This document shows positions 15,535 to 23,473 of a stretch of 32,299 bases of DNA, in pieces. The notes beneath the pieces are model-generated. The model made no database searches, was not told where the DNA came from, and saw only the letters and a program-made list of their open reading frames with translations. This DNA is from a bacterium. GTDB taxonomy: Bacteria > Gemmatimonadota > Gemmatimonadetes > Gemmatimonadales > Gemmatimonadaceae. The position numbers and the translations under genes were made by a program. Each line of letters opens with the position of its first letter. The first letter of the stretch is position 1. The DNA lies in NCBI GenBank assembly GCA_902812375.1, contig CADDZN010000003.1, positions 1 to 32,299 of the forward strand, written 5' to 3'.

Positions 15535-16253
15535 CTAGTCGTGGAGGATGATGTTGAGCAGTGAGTTGTGAACCTGCATTTCGCCGTTGTACTCAATGAA
15601 GCCGAGCTTGCGAAAGCGGTTCAGGAAAAAAGTAACTCGTGGACGCGTGGTCCCGATCATCTCGGCCAGCATTTGATGGCTCATTTTGGGAATTACGGTT
15701 TCCGGCTTTCCTGGTTTGCCGAACTGAGCAAGCAAAAGAAGAACCCGCGCCAGCCGCTTCTCGCTTGAGTTGAATAGCTGGTCAACCAGGTCGTCCTGAA
15801 TACGCGCGTTGCGTGCCAGCAAGAATGCTGTAAACAGATCGGAGAACTCGTGTCCTTGGTGCAGAACGCGAAGCATTTCGTCGCGATCAATGCGCAGAAC
15901 CGTGCAAGGTCCGACGGCAGCGGCTGTGGTGATGCGAACGGAGTGGGCGCTAGTGACGCAGCCCTCGCCAACAAAGTCGCCGGGACCGAGTAGTGCGACA
16001 GTCGCCTCCTTACCCGCCTTGGAAGTGATGGTGAGCCGCACCCGGCCTTTCTGAATGTAGAAGACGCTATCAGCGGCAGCCCCGTGACAAAACAGCACTT
16101 GCTTCGCCCGGAACTCAAGGACCTGTCTGCCGAGACCTACCGTCGCTAAGAATTTTGCAGGATCAAATTGGGAGACGCTATTGGGCTTCAGCGCGGCGAG
16201 AGCATCGCTCGCCCCCCCCGGCGACGGGCCGTGATTTTGAACGGTTTTGGCAT
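15535..16253 (-). CDS. Crp/Fnr-family regulator with probable frameshift in a G8 tract
   Basis: Cyclic-nucleotide-binding-like regulator. The frame ending at 15535 gives the effector domain (VLFCHGAAADSVFYIQKG, GPGDFVGEGC) and a C-terminal winged helix (MSHQMLAEMIGTTRPRVTFFLNRFRKLGFI). The only start codon in that frame is GTG at 16098, which would cut off the first beta strand. Upstream, the same frame is open and reads like the normal family N-terminus (FDPAKFLATVGLGRQVLEF) but has no start before a stop at 16258. ATG at 16253 opens MPKPFKITARRR in another frame, and adding one G to the eight-G tract (complement of 16212-16219) joins the two. So the gene is either frameshifted, switched by slippage, or miscounted in sequencing. 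No haem or Fe-S cysteine cluster is obvious. Confidence 0.8.
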
Positions 16254-16388
16254 GCTTCTATGTCGGATGGCACGCCAGCTATCGGTGCGGTACCTGACCC
16301 AATGATACAACAGGACTGCCGTGGCCATCGCGACGGTTTCACAAGTCCATTGGGCTCGTTTTATCGTGCTCATGCGTCAGGCGGTCGC

Positions 16389-16630
16389 TCACGCCGCCCG
16401 TTTCCCCCAACGCAGCACCGACCAGATTTCGGTTTGCAGGTAATATCCCGTTCCGATGGACGGTTCCATTACTCCTTCAGCAATTGCGCTTGGGAAGAAC
16501 TCACGCGCTTGCTCGTAGCCGGGGACTTGCACACGCTTGCCCAATTCGATGAGTTCTTCGCGCGGGAGTTCTCCTCCGGCAATCAGCGAAAACAACATCA
16601 TTAGCCCGTCCGGTCCGACGAACCTCTCTA
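16389..16630 (-). pseudogene. 3' part of an IS-interrupted gene
   Basis: The C-terminal 79 residues (ERFVGPDGLMMLFSLIAGG through SVLRWGKRAA) of an unknown protein whose 5' part lies beyond the IS at 17504-17776. Removing the IS and one copy of the TA duplication joins the two parts in frame (...VEGLSL + ERFVGPDG...) into a protein of about 170 aa. On its own this half has no native start. The segment GELPREELIELGKRVQVPGYE looks conserved, but I cannot name the family. Confidence 0.8.
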
Positions 16631-16647
16631 GAACTGGTTTCAAAAAT
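16631..16647 (+). repeat. Left terminal inverted repeat of the IS
   Basis: GAACTGGTTTCAAAAAT; 16 of 17 bases match the complement of 17487-17503. Preceded by TA. Confidence 0.88.
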
Positions 16648-17439
16648 ACCTCAGCGTGACCAACAGACACGCCAGATGACAGAAGCCTTGAAACACGCTC
16701 AGGATGCGGTCTTGCCGCACCTGCAGGCGGCGCAAGTTGCCAAACCAGGCAAACGTGCGCTCGATTTTCCAGCGCCGCCGGTACCGCCGCAGCTTGCGAC
16801 CGTCCTGATACGGCTTCGAGCGTTTGTTCCAGCGATAGGGAACAATCAGCTCGATCCCGCGCCGCCGCAACCGTCGCCGCAGCGGGTCGCTGTCGTAGCC
16901 GCGATCGGCGATGATCCGCTCGGGTCGCATGCGCGGCCGGCCGCGACCGCAGCGCGGAACCCGAACGCGCGCCAGCGTCGGCTCGGCCAAGGTCACCTCG
17001 TTCGGCGAGGCAGACGTGACCGAAACTCCCAGAGGTATACCCTCGCCATCGGCCAATACCACGGCTTTCGTGCCCTTGCCGCGCTTTGTTTTGCCAACCG
17101 CGAGGCCCCCTTTTTTGCCGGGAAGAACGTCGCGTCGAGAAACGTTTCTTCCCACTTCAGCAGCCCGCGCTGGTCGAGCGTGCCGAGCAGCGCTCGCCAG
17201 GCGCGCTCCCAGACGCCGCGCTCTTCCCACTGCCGCAAGCGCCGCCAGCAGGTCACGGGACTGGGATATTGCGGCGGCAGGTCGCGCCACCGCGCCCCGG
17301 AGCGCAACACCCAGAGAATGCCTTCGACACAGGCCCGCTTGTCCGCCGCCGGTCGGCCGCGCCGTTTCGCGCGCGGCGTCGGCAATAAATTTTCAATCGC
17401 CGCCCACTGCTCGTTGGTCAGCCTCATGGCCAAACTCAA
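16640..17439 (-). CDS. IS5-family transposase, two frames joined by -1 frameshift
   Basis: DDE transposase encoded in two overlapping frames. OrfA (16993-17439) holds the N-terminal DUF4096-like helix-turn-helix: LTNEQWAAIENLLP, VEGILWVLRSGARWRDLPP. OrfB (16640-17290) holds the catalytic core: FLDATFF (first Asp), IIADRGYDSDPLRR (second Asp) and RRRWKIERTFAWFGNLRR (Glu). Both frames share the FFPAKKG segment, where the coding strand has A6 (complement of 17111-17116); slippage by -1 there produces the OrfAB fusion of about 265 aa, the normal length for this group. The start is ATG at 17439, or at 17427. The frame pattern matches programmed frameshifting rather than decay. Confidence 0.85.
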
Positions 17440-17486
17440 CGGCAGAACGGCCTCACAGCGTAAGTGCCTCCTTAGAGGCAGAATCG

Positions 17487-17503
17487 ATTTTTGAAACCAG
17501 CTC
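17487..17503 (-). repeat. Right terminal inverted repeat of the IS
   Basis: Reads GAGCTGGTTTCAAAAAT on the minus strand; one mismatch to the left end. Followed by TA. Confidence 0.88.
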
Positions 17504-17776
17504 TAGTGACAGGCCCTCGACCACACTTTGGTCAGCCCTAAACTCCTGCCGCTCGTCGTACTGGCAACCGTGTTTCTGTTGTCGGCTTCTCGGACTGGCT
17601 TCTAGCACGTGAACCAGCCGCAGCCCTCTGGAAACGGTATTCCCCTGCTCGTCCTCACGGGCCAGCCACTCCACCCAGCCGTCCTCGATTCCGGTAATCA
17701 GTTCGCCACAGACATCGCAGCGCCACCCGCGCAGAGTGTCGTCTGCTGAGCTTCTTCCAGTGCTCCTATCAGGCAT
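17504..17776 (-). pseudogene. 5' part of the IS-interrupted gene (CxxC protein)
   Basis: The N-terminal 91 residues of the split gene, starting MPDRSTGR at 17776. It contains CDVCGELIT (CxxC, probably half of a zinc site) and the WVEWLARE segment, then RLVHVLEASPRSR, and ends ...VVEGLSL at the IS. Beyond that the frame runs 17 codons into the IS to a stop at 17453. A further in-frame Met at 17833 is possible but would add a non-conserved basic segment. The intact parent would be a cytoplasmic protein of about 170 aa of unknown role. Confidence 0.8.
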
Positions 17777-18041
17777 AGCAAGCTTTTGATGTGCCGATGT
17801 TTGATGTCTGTTGCACTGCGAATCGAAGGTCAAGATGCGCTTCAGTGCCGATGGGTGTCTTCGCCAGATTCAGCCGGCTAGCTTCAACATTCTTTGTGAA
17901 GCGTAAGTCAGCAGGCCGTTCTAAGTTCATCGTCAGAATTGGACTCACGACAGGAGAGAACCGATTCGACGACGGCAACTTCGCCAAGAACGTCTCGTCC
18001 AGCTCTGAGTGGCGCACCAGGGTGCAGCCGCGAGAGATCAT
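17769..18041 (-). CDS. Small protein coupled to the SpoIIE phosphatase gene
   Basis: Open frame of 90 codons whose ATG overlaps the phosphatase stop by 4 bp (ATGA), which supports real translation. Near the N-terminus it has VRHSELDETFLAKLPSSN, similar to VRDSELDETLAATFPCSD encoded after the DksA-like gene at 19861-19962. This is the SELDETL...FP(A/C)SDP motif found in many short bacterial proteins of unknown role. The remaining 60 residues are not recognised, and the 3' end overlaps the start of the IS-split gene, so it may be a truncated or diverged member. Confidence 0.45.
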   Translation of the reverse strand: MISRGCTLVRHSELDETFLAKLPSSNRFSPVVSPILTMNLERPADLRFTKNVEASRLNLAKTPIGTEAHLDLRFAVQQTSNIGTSKACYA

Positions 18042-19186
18042 TCGGGGTGCTTTCCTGCCGTTCGACCGAAGCGCGCTATGAGCACTGTCATATCATCCGT
18101 CCGGGGTGCATTGCCTCGAAACTGGTCTACCGTTGAAAGCACACGTTTTATCACGTTAGAGATTGGCGCTGTGCGACATGCAGCTAAGCACGCCAGCAGT
18201 CGTTCTTCGCCAAATTCGTTATCCTGACTGTCTCGTGCCTCGATGAGCCCGTCGGAAAACAAAATGACGGTGTCTCCCTCCGACAATCGCAGGCTCTCTT
18301 GTTCGAAGGCAGAATCGGCAAACAGGCCCAGAACAGGGCCACCAGTCTTTGGTCGAGAGATTCCGGCGTCCGTTAGAACGACAGGCGGGCAATGGCCCGC
18401 ACTGGAGCAGACGAACTGCCCGGCTTCTGAGATCGTGGCATATGCCAGCGTGGCGAAACGCGGTTCAACATGCCTCGCTGTCAACAACCGATTGAGGTGC
18501 GACATAGTCATTCGCGGACTGCACTCGCTTTCAAGTTGGACGGCCAACATGCCGTGAATCATGGCTGCAAGTAGCGCCGCGCTGGGTCCTTTGCCGGCTA
18601 CATCTCCGAGGGCAATTCCCAAGTCTCCCGTTGGCAATTGAATCGACTCGAAGAAGTCTCCGCCGATTGCGCGGCAAGGAAGCGATTGCCCTGCCACATT
18701 ACAAAACGGGGTCGAACGGCAGGTCTGAGACAGGAGGGTGCGCTGAATCTCGGCAGCCACATTTAGTTCTTTATCTAAGCGCGCTTTCTCAAGCCGTTGC
18801 AGAACTCCCGACAAGTCATAAACCCGCTCATCGCGCACGATCTTGCCTTGCGCAAGAGTCAAGATGATCATCGACCGGTATTCGAACCGTTCCCCTGTCG
18901 CTGGCTGCCCGAACCAGCCATTGCGATCCGTTGCTGCGGCCGAGCCCAAAAAAGCGATGCGGTCGCCATCAACCAACACATCTGAGACGTCCACGGTCCA
19001 ATCAGGAAAAAGCGCAAAGATCGTTTGCCACCACTCCCGAATAGCAGCGATACCGGTAATCTGTCCTGCCACTGGGCTGTAAGTGACCGCACCATCGGCA
19101 TACATCGCGAGCAATGCTGAGAGGTCGTGCGAATTCACCGCCGAAACCAATGTCTGGACCAACGTGATTGCCTCATCGCGAGTCAT
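18038..19186 (-). CDS. SnoaL-like domain fused to SpoIIE-type serine phosphatase
   Basis: Protein of 382 aa from the ATG at 19186 (TTG at 19222 would add 12 residues). Residues 1-120 form an NTF2/SnoaL-like domain (MTRDEAITLVQTLVSAVNSHDL, WWQTIFALFPDWTVDV). Residues 150-382 form a PP2C/SpoIIE phosphatase domain with all metal-binding acids: GGDFFES, GDVAGKG, FSDGLIEA and RTDDMTVL. Such RsbU-like enzymes usually dephosphorylate anti-sigma antagonists. Here a small-molecule-binding SnoaL fold replaces the common PAS, GAF or receiver input, so ligand-controlled phosphatase activity is plausible. A small gene overlaps its stop. Confidence 0.87.
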   Translation of the reverse strand: MTRDEAITLVQTLVSAVNSHDLSALLAMYADGAVTYSPVAGQITGIAAIREWWQTIFALFPDWTVDVSDVLVDGDRIAFLGSAAATDRNGWFGQPATGERFEYRSMIILTLAQGKIVRDERVYDLSGVLQRLEKARLDKELNVAAEIQRTLLSQTCRSTPFCNVAGQSLPCRAIGGDFFESIQLPTGDLGIALGDVAGKGPSAALLAAMIHGMLAVQLESECSPRMTMSHLNRLLTARHVEPRFATLAYATISEAGQFVCSSAGHCPPVVLTDAGISRPKTGGPVLGLFADSAFEQESLRLSEGDTVILFSDGLIEARDSQDNEFGEERLLACLAACRTAPISNVIKRVLSTVDQFRGNAPRTDDMTVLIARFGRTAGKHPE

Positions 19187-19239
19187 GTGCGTCCCCGGCT
19201 TTACGGTTTGCGGTCGTTCCAAGATGGCGCTGATCCCGA

Positions 19240-19740
19240 TCAGGCAAACGGATTCTCATCTGCAGTCGGTCCGTACACGATTGGCACTGGCACCTCCAGA
19301 AGACGCAGGTAAACTGACAACTGACCCCGGTGATGGTACAGGTGATTCAGCACGTTGGTTCTCAGAGCTGCTATGCGCGGCTTCGCGAATATTTCTTTTC
19401 CTCTGAAAACGAAGCGCCACAATCCCATAGCAGTGTCTTCCGTCAAACCCCTGAGACATTCCTCGCCTTTGAGCGCATTCTTCTCAAAAGCTGCCCGAAT
19501 CTCTTCCACACTGTTCGCCGGTGGTGTCGCCGCATTGGGAGGGCTAAACTCGTCGGCTTTGACTATGCGCTCCACCATTCCAGGAATGTTTGCAACATGC
19601 ATTGCCAGCTCGCCGAGCGTTCTGGATTTTTGATGCGGCTTCCAGGCAAGCTTGTCCTGGGGAACTCTTTCCAGTATCCGCCGCGTAGGCGGCATTTCCT
19701 CGCGGAACTCGTTGAGAATGGCTTCGATCAGTGGAACCAT
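19240..19740 (-). CDS. DinB-like four-helix protein
   Basis: Protein of 166 aa of the DinB/YfiT-like metal-binding helical family: LIEAILNEFREEMPPTRRIL at the start, LGELAMHVANIPG with the first His ligand, and NHLYHHRGQLSVYLRLL with the HxxxH-type ligand pair near the C-terminus, followed by VPIVYGPTADENPF. GGGAG precedes the ATG at 19740. Family members include thiol transferases (bacillithiol- or mycothiol-dependent) and many uncharacterised proteins. It is not the DNA polymerase DinB. It lies in the same orientation as the phosphatase gene with a 53-bp gap. Confidence 0.85.
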   Translation of the reverse strand: MVPLIEAILNEFREEMPPTRRILERVPQDKLAWKPHQKSRTLGELAMHVANIPGMVERIVKADEFSPPNAATPPANSVEEIRAAFEKNALKGEECLRGLTEDTAMGLWRFVFRGKEIFAKPRIAALRTNVLNHLYHHRGQLSVYLRLLEVPVPIVYGPTADENPFA

Positions 19741-19860
19741 GAAGTTCTCCCTACCATGAAAGTCAATTTTGGTTTCTTAAATCACGCTCTGTCGTCAGCA
19801 GCAGGCCACTTCGGTTCCACCTGTACAAGCCTAACACTCTCGCTGACGCTCCGTCAACCA

Positions 19861-19962
19861 TTAGACACATTCGCCGTCTATCGGCGTGTACGGATTCGAT
19901 GACAGCGGGTCGCTGCACGGAAACGTCGCCGCCAACGTCTCGTCCAGTTCGGAGTCGCGCAC
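19861..19962 (-). pseudogene. Small SELDET-motif ORF or remnant
   Basis: Immediately after the DksA-like stop, one frame encodes a 33-residue peptide from a GTG at 19962, VRDSELDETLAATFPCSDP and 14 more, ending at a TAA at 19861. The frame is open further upstream without a standard start. It matches the N-terminal part of the small protein at 17769-18041 and the general LDETL...FPxSDP family. It may be a very small gene or the end of a truncated one. Confidence 0.35.
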
Positions 19963-19994
19963 CGTCTTTTCCGCGCGAATCGCGACGATTCCGG

Positions 19995-20369
19995 TCAGAC
20001 GGTGTCTGCCTCAAGCACACGTTCGCCTCGCTCCTGCTTTTCCTGGCAACGAACGCAGAGCTCTGTCCAGGGCAACGCCTGCAATCGTTTTGGCGCAATC
20101 TCGTCACCACATGCAACGCATATTCCGAATGTGCCGATGCGGATTCGGTGCAGCGCAGCGTCAATGGCTCTCAGTCGATTTCGTTGATCGTTGCTCAACC
20201 TGAACAGAAACTCTTTTGAGTATTCGACGACGGCGCGCTCACCGACGTCCTGCGGATAATCGGGCTGCAGAGATCGCCCCTGATCGTCAAACTGTCGAAC
20301 CGAGCGCAAAATTTCTTTCCGCTGTGCTTCTAACTGTTTCTCAATCTGAGCAACACTTCGTTTTTCCAT
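19995..20369 (-). CDS. DksA/TraR-type zinc-finger protein
   Basis: Protein of 124 aa. The N-terminal half is a coiled-coil pair (KQLEAQRKEILRSVRQF; NDQRNRLRAIDAALHRI) and the C-terminal half a four-Cys zinc finger, CVACGDEI...CVRCQEK, with the typical IGTFGIC lead. GGGAG lies just upstream of the ATG at 20369. Family members bind the RNA polymerase secondary channel and alter initiation with or without ppGpp. At 124 aa it is shorter than DksA (about 150) and nearer to TraR/YbiI-like proteins; the acidic DxxDxA tip motif of DksA is not clear. It is a single gene with no obvious operon. Confidence 0.85.
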   Translation of the reverse strand: MEKRSVAQIEKQLEAQRKEILRSVRQFDDQGRSLQPDYPQDVGERAVVEYSKEFLFRLSNDQRNRLRAIDAALHRIRIGTFGICVACGDEIAPKRLQALPWTELCVRCQEKQERGERVLEADTV

Positions 20370-20401
20370 ACTCCCTCAGATCTCTCCATTCGGGCTCGGA
20401 T

Positions 20402-20518
20402 TCACATCTGGAGGGCCGCGAGCTCGGGCTGCTCGCGCTCAACATCATACGAGCGCAGAATGCGCTCGAGATCCTCGCGGCCAATCGTCTCGTGCGCTTG
20501 CAGTGCGAAGGCATATGG
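20402..20518 (-). pseudogene. Possible C-terminal scrap of an FtsH-like protease
   Basis: A 38-codon frame bounded by stops reads ALQAHETIGREDLERILRSY, then an acidic tail. The ETIxREDLxxIL pattern resembles the C-terminal end of FtsH-type AAA metalloproteases. No start codon or upstream domains are present. Assigned on a very short match. Confidence 0.3.
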
Positions 20519-20535
20519 TCAACTCCAATGAAATC

Positions 20536-20988
20536 TCACGCGGCTTGTGCTCTTGCCATCTCACTTGGCTGAGAGAAAGCCCGCGAATCATCTAAATCGT
20601 CGAACAGGAACAGCGTCTTCTTCACATGACGCGCGTGCGCCTCTAGCCTCACGTAGTAGAAGCCTAGGATGCGCCGAACATGAACGTCGGTTATTTCGAA
20701 CGCGTTCTTGCGTTCCTGTTCCATCTCCCACGCAAGTCTCTGAACCGCTTTGCGCACCGCAGTCTCCGCAGAGCGGGCGATTGCTGCTCGCTCTAACTCC
20801 TCAGCAAGATAGAAGAAATGCCATCCCGCTTTGGTGATCGCACGGTCAACCTCATCGCTCGTGCCGTCCAGCACGATCTGCCAGCCGGGCGCAAATGGCT
20901 GCGTCTGGAACCGAACGCCGTCTGGCAGCACAGCTCTTTCGTGGATCAGTATCGCGCCGGGTCGGATTACGTTTATGTTGTTCGTCAT
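20536..20988 (-). CDS. Conserved protein coupled to the HtrA protease gene
   Basis: I do not recognise a named domain in this 150-aa protein. It opens with MTNNINVIRPGAILIHERAVLPDGVRF, contains a stretch of short strands and then amphipathic helices rich in Ala, Glu and Arg (FYLAEELERAAIARSAETAVRKAVQRL), and ends FLFDDLDDSRAFSQ. There is no signal peptide, so it should be cytoplasmic. It follows htrA by 15 bp, and its ribosome site AAGGAGGTGA directly abuts the protease stop, so the two genes are co-transcribed and strongly translated. It may respond to envelope stress together with the protease; that is inference from position. Confidence 0.72.
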   Translation of the reverse strand: MTNNINVIRPGAILIHERAVLPDGVRFQTQPFAPGWQIVLDGTSDEVDRAITKAGWHFFYLAEELERAAIARSAETAVRKAVQRLAWEMEQERKNAFEITDVHVRRILGFYYVRLEAHARHVKKTLFLFDDLDDSRAFSQPSEMARAQAA

Positions 20989-21003
20989 ACAAAACTCACC
21001 TCC

Positions 21004-22650
21004 TTATGGCAGTGTGCCTCCCAGGAAGATTGTTGCGGCGTTCGAGCCTCTGCCCTGTCGCACCAGGAACACGACATCGTCGCCGCTCTTCAAGCTCGAC
21101 GTAAGCCGCCGGAATTCGGCAGGAGAATTGACCGGCTGCTTGTTAACCTGAAGGATGATCTGCCCTGGCTGCAGGCCGATGTCATCCGCGAATGAGCCGG
21201 GTCGCACCTCGCTGATGACGACGCCCTGCTGCGGTATGTTCAGCCGGTCCGCCATATCGGGCGTCAACGGGCGCACCGTTAAACCCAGTTTGCTCTCCGA
21301 AGGAGCGCCTTCCGGAGTGCCTTCCTGAGTTTCAGCCTCCCCTCCGTACAGTTTGTCGCGATCCGCAACTGTAACGGTCACGCTCTGCTGCTGTCCGTTG
21401 CGGATGAAATCAAGCTTTACCTTCGAGCCAGGCTTCTGTTGCGTAATGAACGCGACCAGGTCATCACCGGTTTTCACCGGCTGACCGTTGACTACCGTGA
21501 TCGTGTCACCCGGCTTCAGTCCAGCTTCTTCTGCTGGACCGCCAGCTTTAACATCGGCGATCGTGACGCCGGACTTGACGTCATAAATCTTCGCGACAGC
21601 AGGGTTCGGCTCCGCATTGAAGCTCACGCCAATTGAGCCGCGCACCACCTTGTGCTCGGACCCAATGAGCTGGTTGTAAACATTGGCCATCGTGTTCGAA
21701 GGCATCGCGAAGCCCACGCCCACATATCCTTGCGCAAAGCCATTCGTATAAATCGCCGTGTTGATGCCAATAACTTGGCCTTCCATATTGACCAGCGGCC
21801 CACCGGAGTTTCCGGGGTTGATGGCCGCATCGGTCTGGATAAAGGACTGGAACTGCCGGCCGGGCACGATGTTCCGCCGCGCCTTCGCTGAGACGATGCC
21901 TGCGGTGACTGTCTCTTCCAATCCGAACGGATTTCCGATGGCCAGTACCCAGTCGCCGACTTCGAGGGAATCGGAGTTGCCGATCTTGGCCACCGGCAAC
22001 GGGTGCTTTGGCTCAATCTTGATCACCGCCAAGTCGGTTTCCTTATCAGTTCCGATCACCTTCGCGTCGTACTGCTCGCCCGGCGGATCGTCTTTCAGAT
22101 GCACGCGGACTCGGGTCGCACCTTCGACCACATGCTGATTAGTGACAATGTAGCCCTTCGGATCGAGAATCACGCCCGAGCCTAGCGCGCGCTGTTCACG
22201 TGGGCCGATCTCGGGCAACTGATCGAATGGGCCGAAGAAAGGCCCGTTGAAGAAGAAATCAAAGAAGTCCTGGAATTGATTGTCCTGATCATCGCCCGGA
22301 GGATTGGGATTCTGACGGCGACGCCTCGGGGTGCGCCGCTGAGTTTTGTCATAAGCCTCAGTGTTGATGGTTACGACAGCAGGAGCGACCTGCTTGGCGA
22401 TTGCCACAAAAGTGCTTGATAGCTGCTTCGGAGCAGGCACCTGAAGTTGCGCGGCAGGAGAAGGATCAATCTTTAGCGGCTCACTCGCATTCGCCGTCCG
22501 AGGGATGGCAGTTCCAATGCCAACGCCGATTGCGAAAATTGCGAGAATCAATGCGGATATAAACACATCACGGCGTAAGCGATTTTTGGATACCCTTTCG
22601 ACGGTTTTTTCTAGCTGTGCACGAACGTCTGCGAATCTGTTTTGCGTCAT
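21004..22650 (-). CDS. htrA: HtrA/Deg-family periplasmic serine protease with two PDZ domains
   Basis: Protein of 548 aa. An N-terminal membrane anchor or signal segment (FISALILAIFAIGVGIGTAI, about 30-49) is preceded by basic residues. The trypsin-like domain carries the full triad: H173 in VTNQHVVEG, D206 in TDLAVIKI and S282 in NPGNSGGPL. Two PDZ domains follow (about 330-430 and 450-545; substrate loops GVSFN and GLTVRP). A Pro/Asp/Phe-rich insert (about 105-145) lies in the LA-loop position, where Deg proteases regulate activity. GGGAGG lies at good spacing before the ATG at 22650. It degrades or refolds misfolded envelope proteins. The next gene is coupled to it. Confidence 0.95.
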   Translation of the reverse strand: MTQNRFADVRAQLEKTVERVSKNRLRRDVFISALILAIFAIGVGIGTAIPRTANASEPLKIDPSPAAQLQVPAPKQLSSTFVAIAKQVAPAVVTINTEAYDKTQRRTPRRRRQNPNPPGDDQDNQFQDFFDFFFNGPFFGPFDQLPEIGPREQRALGSGVILDPKGYIVTNQHVVEGATRVRVHLKDDPPGEQYDAKVIGTDKETDLAVIKIEPKHPLPVAKIGNSDSLEVGDWVLAIGNPFGLEETVTAGIVSAKARRNIVPGRQFQSFIQTDAAINPGNSGGPLVNMEGQVIGINTAIYTNGFAQGYVGVGFAMPSNTMANVYNQLIGSEHKVVRGSIGVSFNAEPNPAVAKIYDVKSGVTIADVKAGGPAEEAGLKPGDTITVVNGQPVKTGDDLVAFITQQKPGSKVKLDFIRNGQQQSVTVTVADRDKLYGGEAETQEGTPEGAPSESKLGLTVRPLTPDMADRLNIPQQGVVISEVRPGSFADDIGLQPGQIILQVNKQPVNSPAEFRRLTSSLKSGDDVVFLVRQGRGSNAATIFLGGTLP

Positions 22651-22852
22651 GCGTGCCTCCCGGCGTGACGCCTGAACAATTTGCTTTCAAATTCACATCC
22701 AAAAAAATTCGGGCAGGCGGGGAACAGCGGCTGAACGTCGCTCCCGCGCCCGAAAGGAGGGACGGCCGAGGGATGCCGCCCCTCATGCCAGGCGGGAACA
22801 ACTTGCTTTGTGCGGCTGCCGCGACCAGCGGTAGCTGGCGATGGCCCGCACA
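22651..22852. other. Intergenic region upstream of htrA
   Basis: About 200 bases that should hold the htrA promoter. It contains a GC-rich patch (about 22750-22800) with partial self-complementarity around GGGATGCCGCCCC. There is no gene and no clear -35/-10 pair. Confidence 0.35.
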
Positions 22853-23284
22853 TTACTTCGTCGTGCTCTTGCAGGTGCTGGAGACCTTCTCCACGTCAGT
22901 GACATTGAAGGTCGACTGCGAAGATTTAGAGCTTGTGCTCGACGAGGAAGAGCCGGATGTCGAGCTGGAGCTGGACGCAGTCGCTTCGGTGCCTGTGACC
23001 TTCACTTCCTCACCGACATGGCTGCTAAGCTTGGAAGTGTCACCCGCAAGCTGATACGTCTTGCCCGAGTCAGCAGTCAGTGTGTAGTTCCCAGCAGACC
23101 CGCTCAAGCAGCCTTGAAGCGAGGTGTTATTCGCGAATCTCCTAGTCGAAGCTTGAGAGCAGCGAACGACCGTGTGGCAGGAGGCTTGCTGGAGATGGAT
23201 TACTACGCGCTTCTGGGAATACCGACGACTGCCGATCAGAAGGCGATCCGTCACGCTTTTAGAATGCAAGTGCGTCGGTATCAC
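22853..23284 (-). pseudogene. DUF5818-like protein, N-terminus lost
   Basis: The C-terminal 80-odd residues read GCLSGSAGNYTLTADSGKTY, QLAGDTSKLSSHVGEEVKVT, then a Ser/Thr-rich linker and VTDVEKVSSTCK. This is the small OB-like DUF5818 domain common in acidobacterial secreted proteins. Such proteins normally start with a signal peptide, but upstream of about 23120 the frame becomes unrelated sequence overlapping the J-domain fragment on the other strand. A signal peptide of the right type is found instead at 23787, on the opposite strand, in front of another family. The gene is therefore most likely truncated by rearrangement. Confidence 0.65.
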
Positions 23285-23473
23285 CCCGACATGGGGCGAG
23301 ATGCTTCGCCGGAGAGGTTTCGCGCCGTTGTCAGCGCCTATGAAACGTTGAGCGATCCGACTCTCCGAACGACCGCGTACTGGTCATCTACGGACAAGGC
23401 CACGCGAAGCTGCTGCGCTCTTTCGTGCAAGGCTCGCCGGACCTGCAGTTCGTCGATCCGCTCACGGTGTTGA
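23195..23473 (+). pseudogene. Truncated J-domain (DnaJ-like) fragment
   Basis: ATG at 23195 (GGAGG at 23180-23184) opens a typical J-domain: MDYYALLGIPTTADQKAIRH, then RYHPDMG with the HPD motif at 30-32, and RFRAVVSAYETLSDPTLR. At 23358 it runs into a copy of a 44-bp repeat belonging to a DUF5694-like gene, and the remaining 35 residues are out-of-frame translation of that gene. The J-domain is nearly complete (helices I-IV), but the C-terminal part of the original protein is lost. A short J-only protein might still fold and stimulate DnaK. Confidence 0.72.
23358..23401 (+). repeat. 44-bp direct repeat, copy 1
   Basis: Identical to 24042-24085. It encodes DSPNDRVLVIYGQG of a DUF5694-like protein and continues here into the natural C-terminus of that protein. 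Confidence 0.9.

Larger units (their letters stand above)
16631..17503 (-). mobile_element. IS5-family (IS427-group-like) insertion sequence, 873 bp
   Basis: The boundaries are defined by 17-bp terminal inverted repeats with one mismatch (16631-16647 and 17487-17503; core CTGGTTTCAAAAAT) and a flanking TA target duplication (16629-16630 and 17504-17505). It contains two overlapping transposase frames on the minus strand, as in the IS427 group. It is strikingly GC-rich compared with both flanks, which points to a foreign source. The intact ends and open frames suggest a recent, possibly active insertion. Confidence 0.88.
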
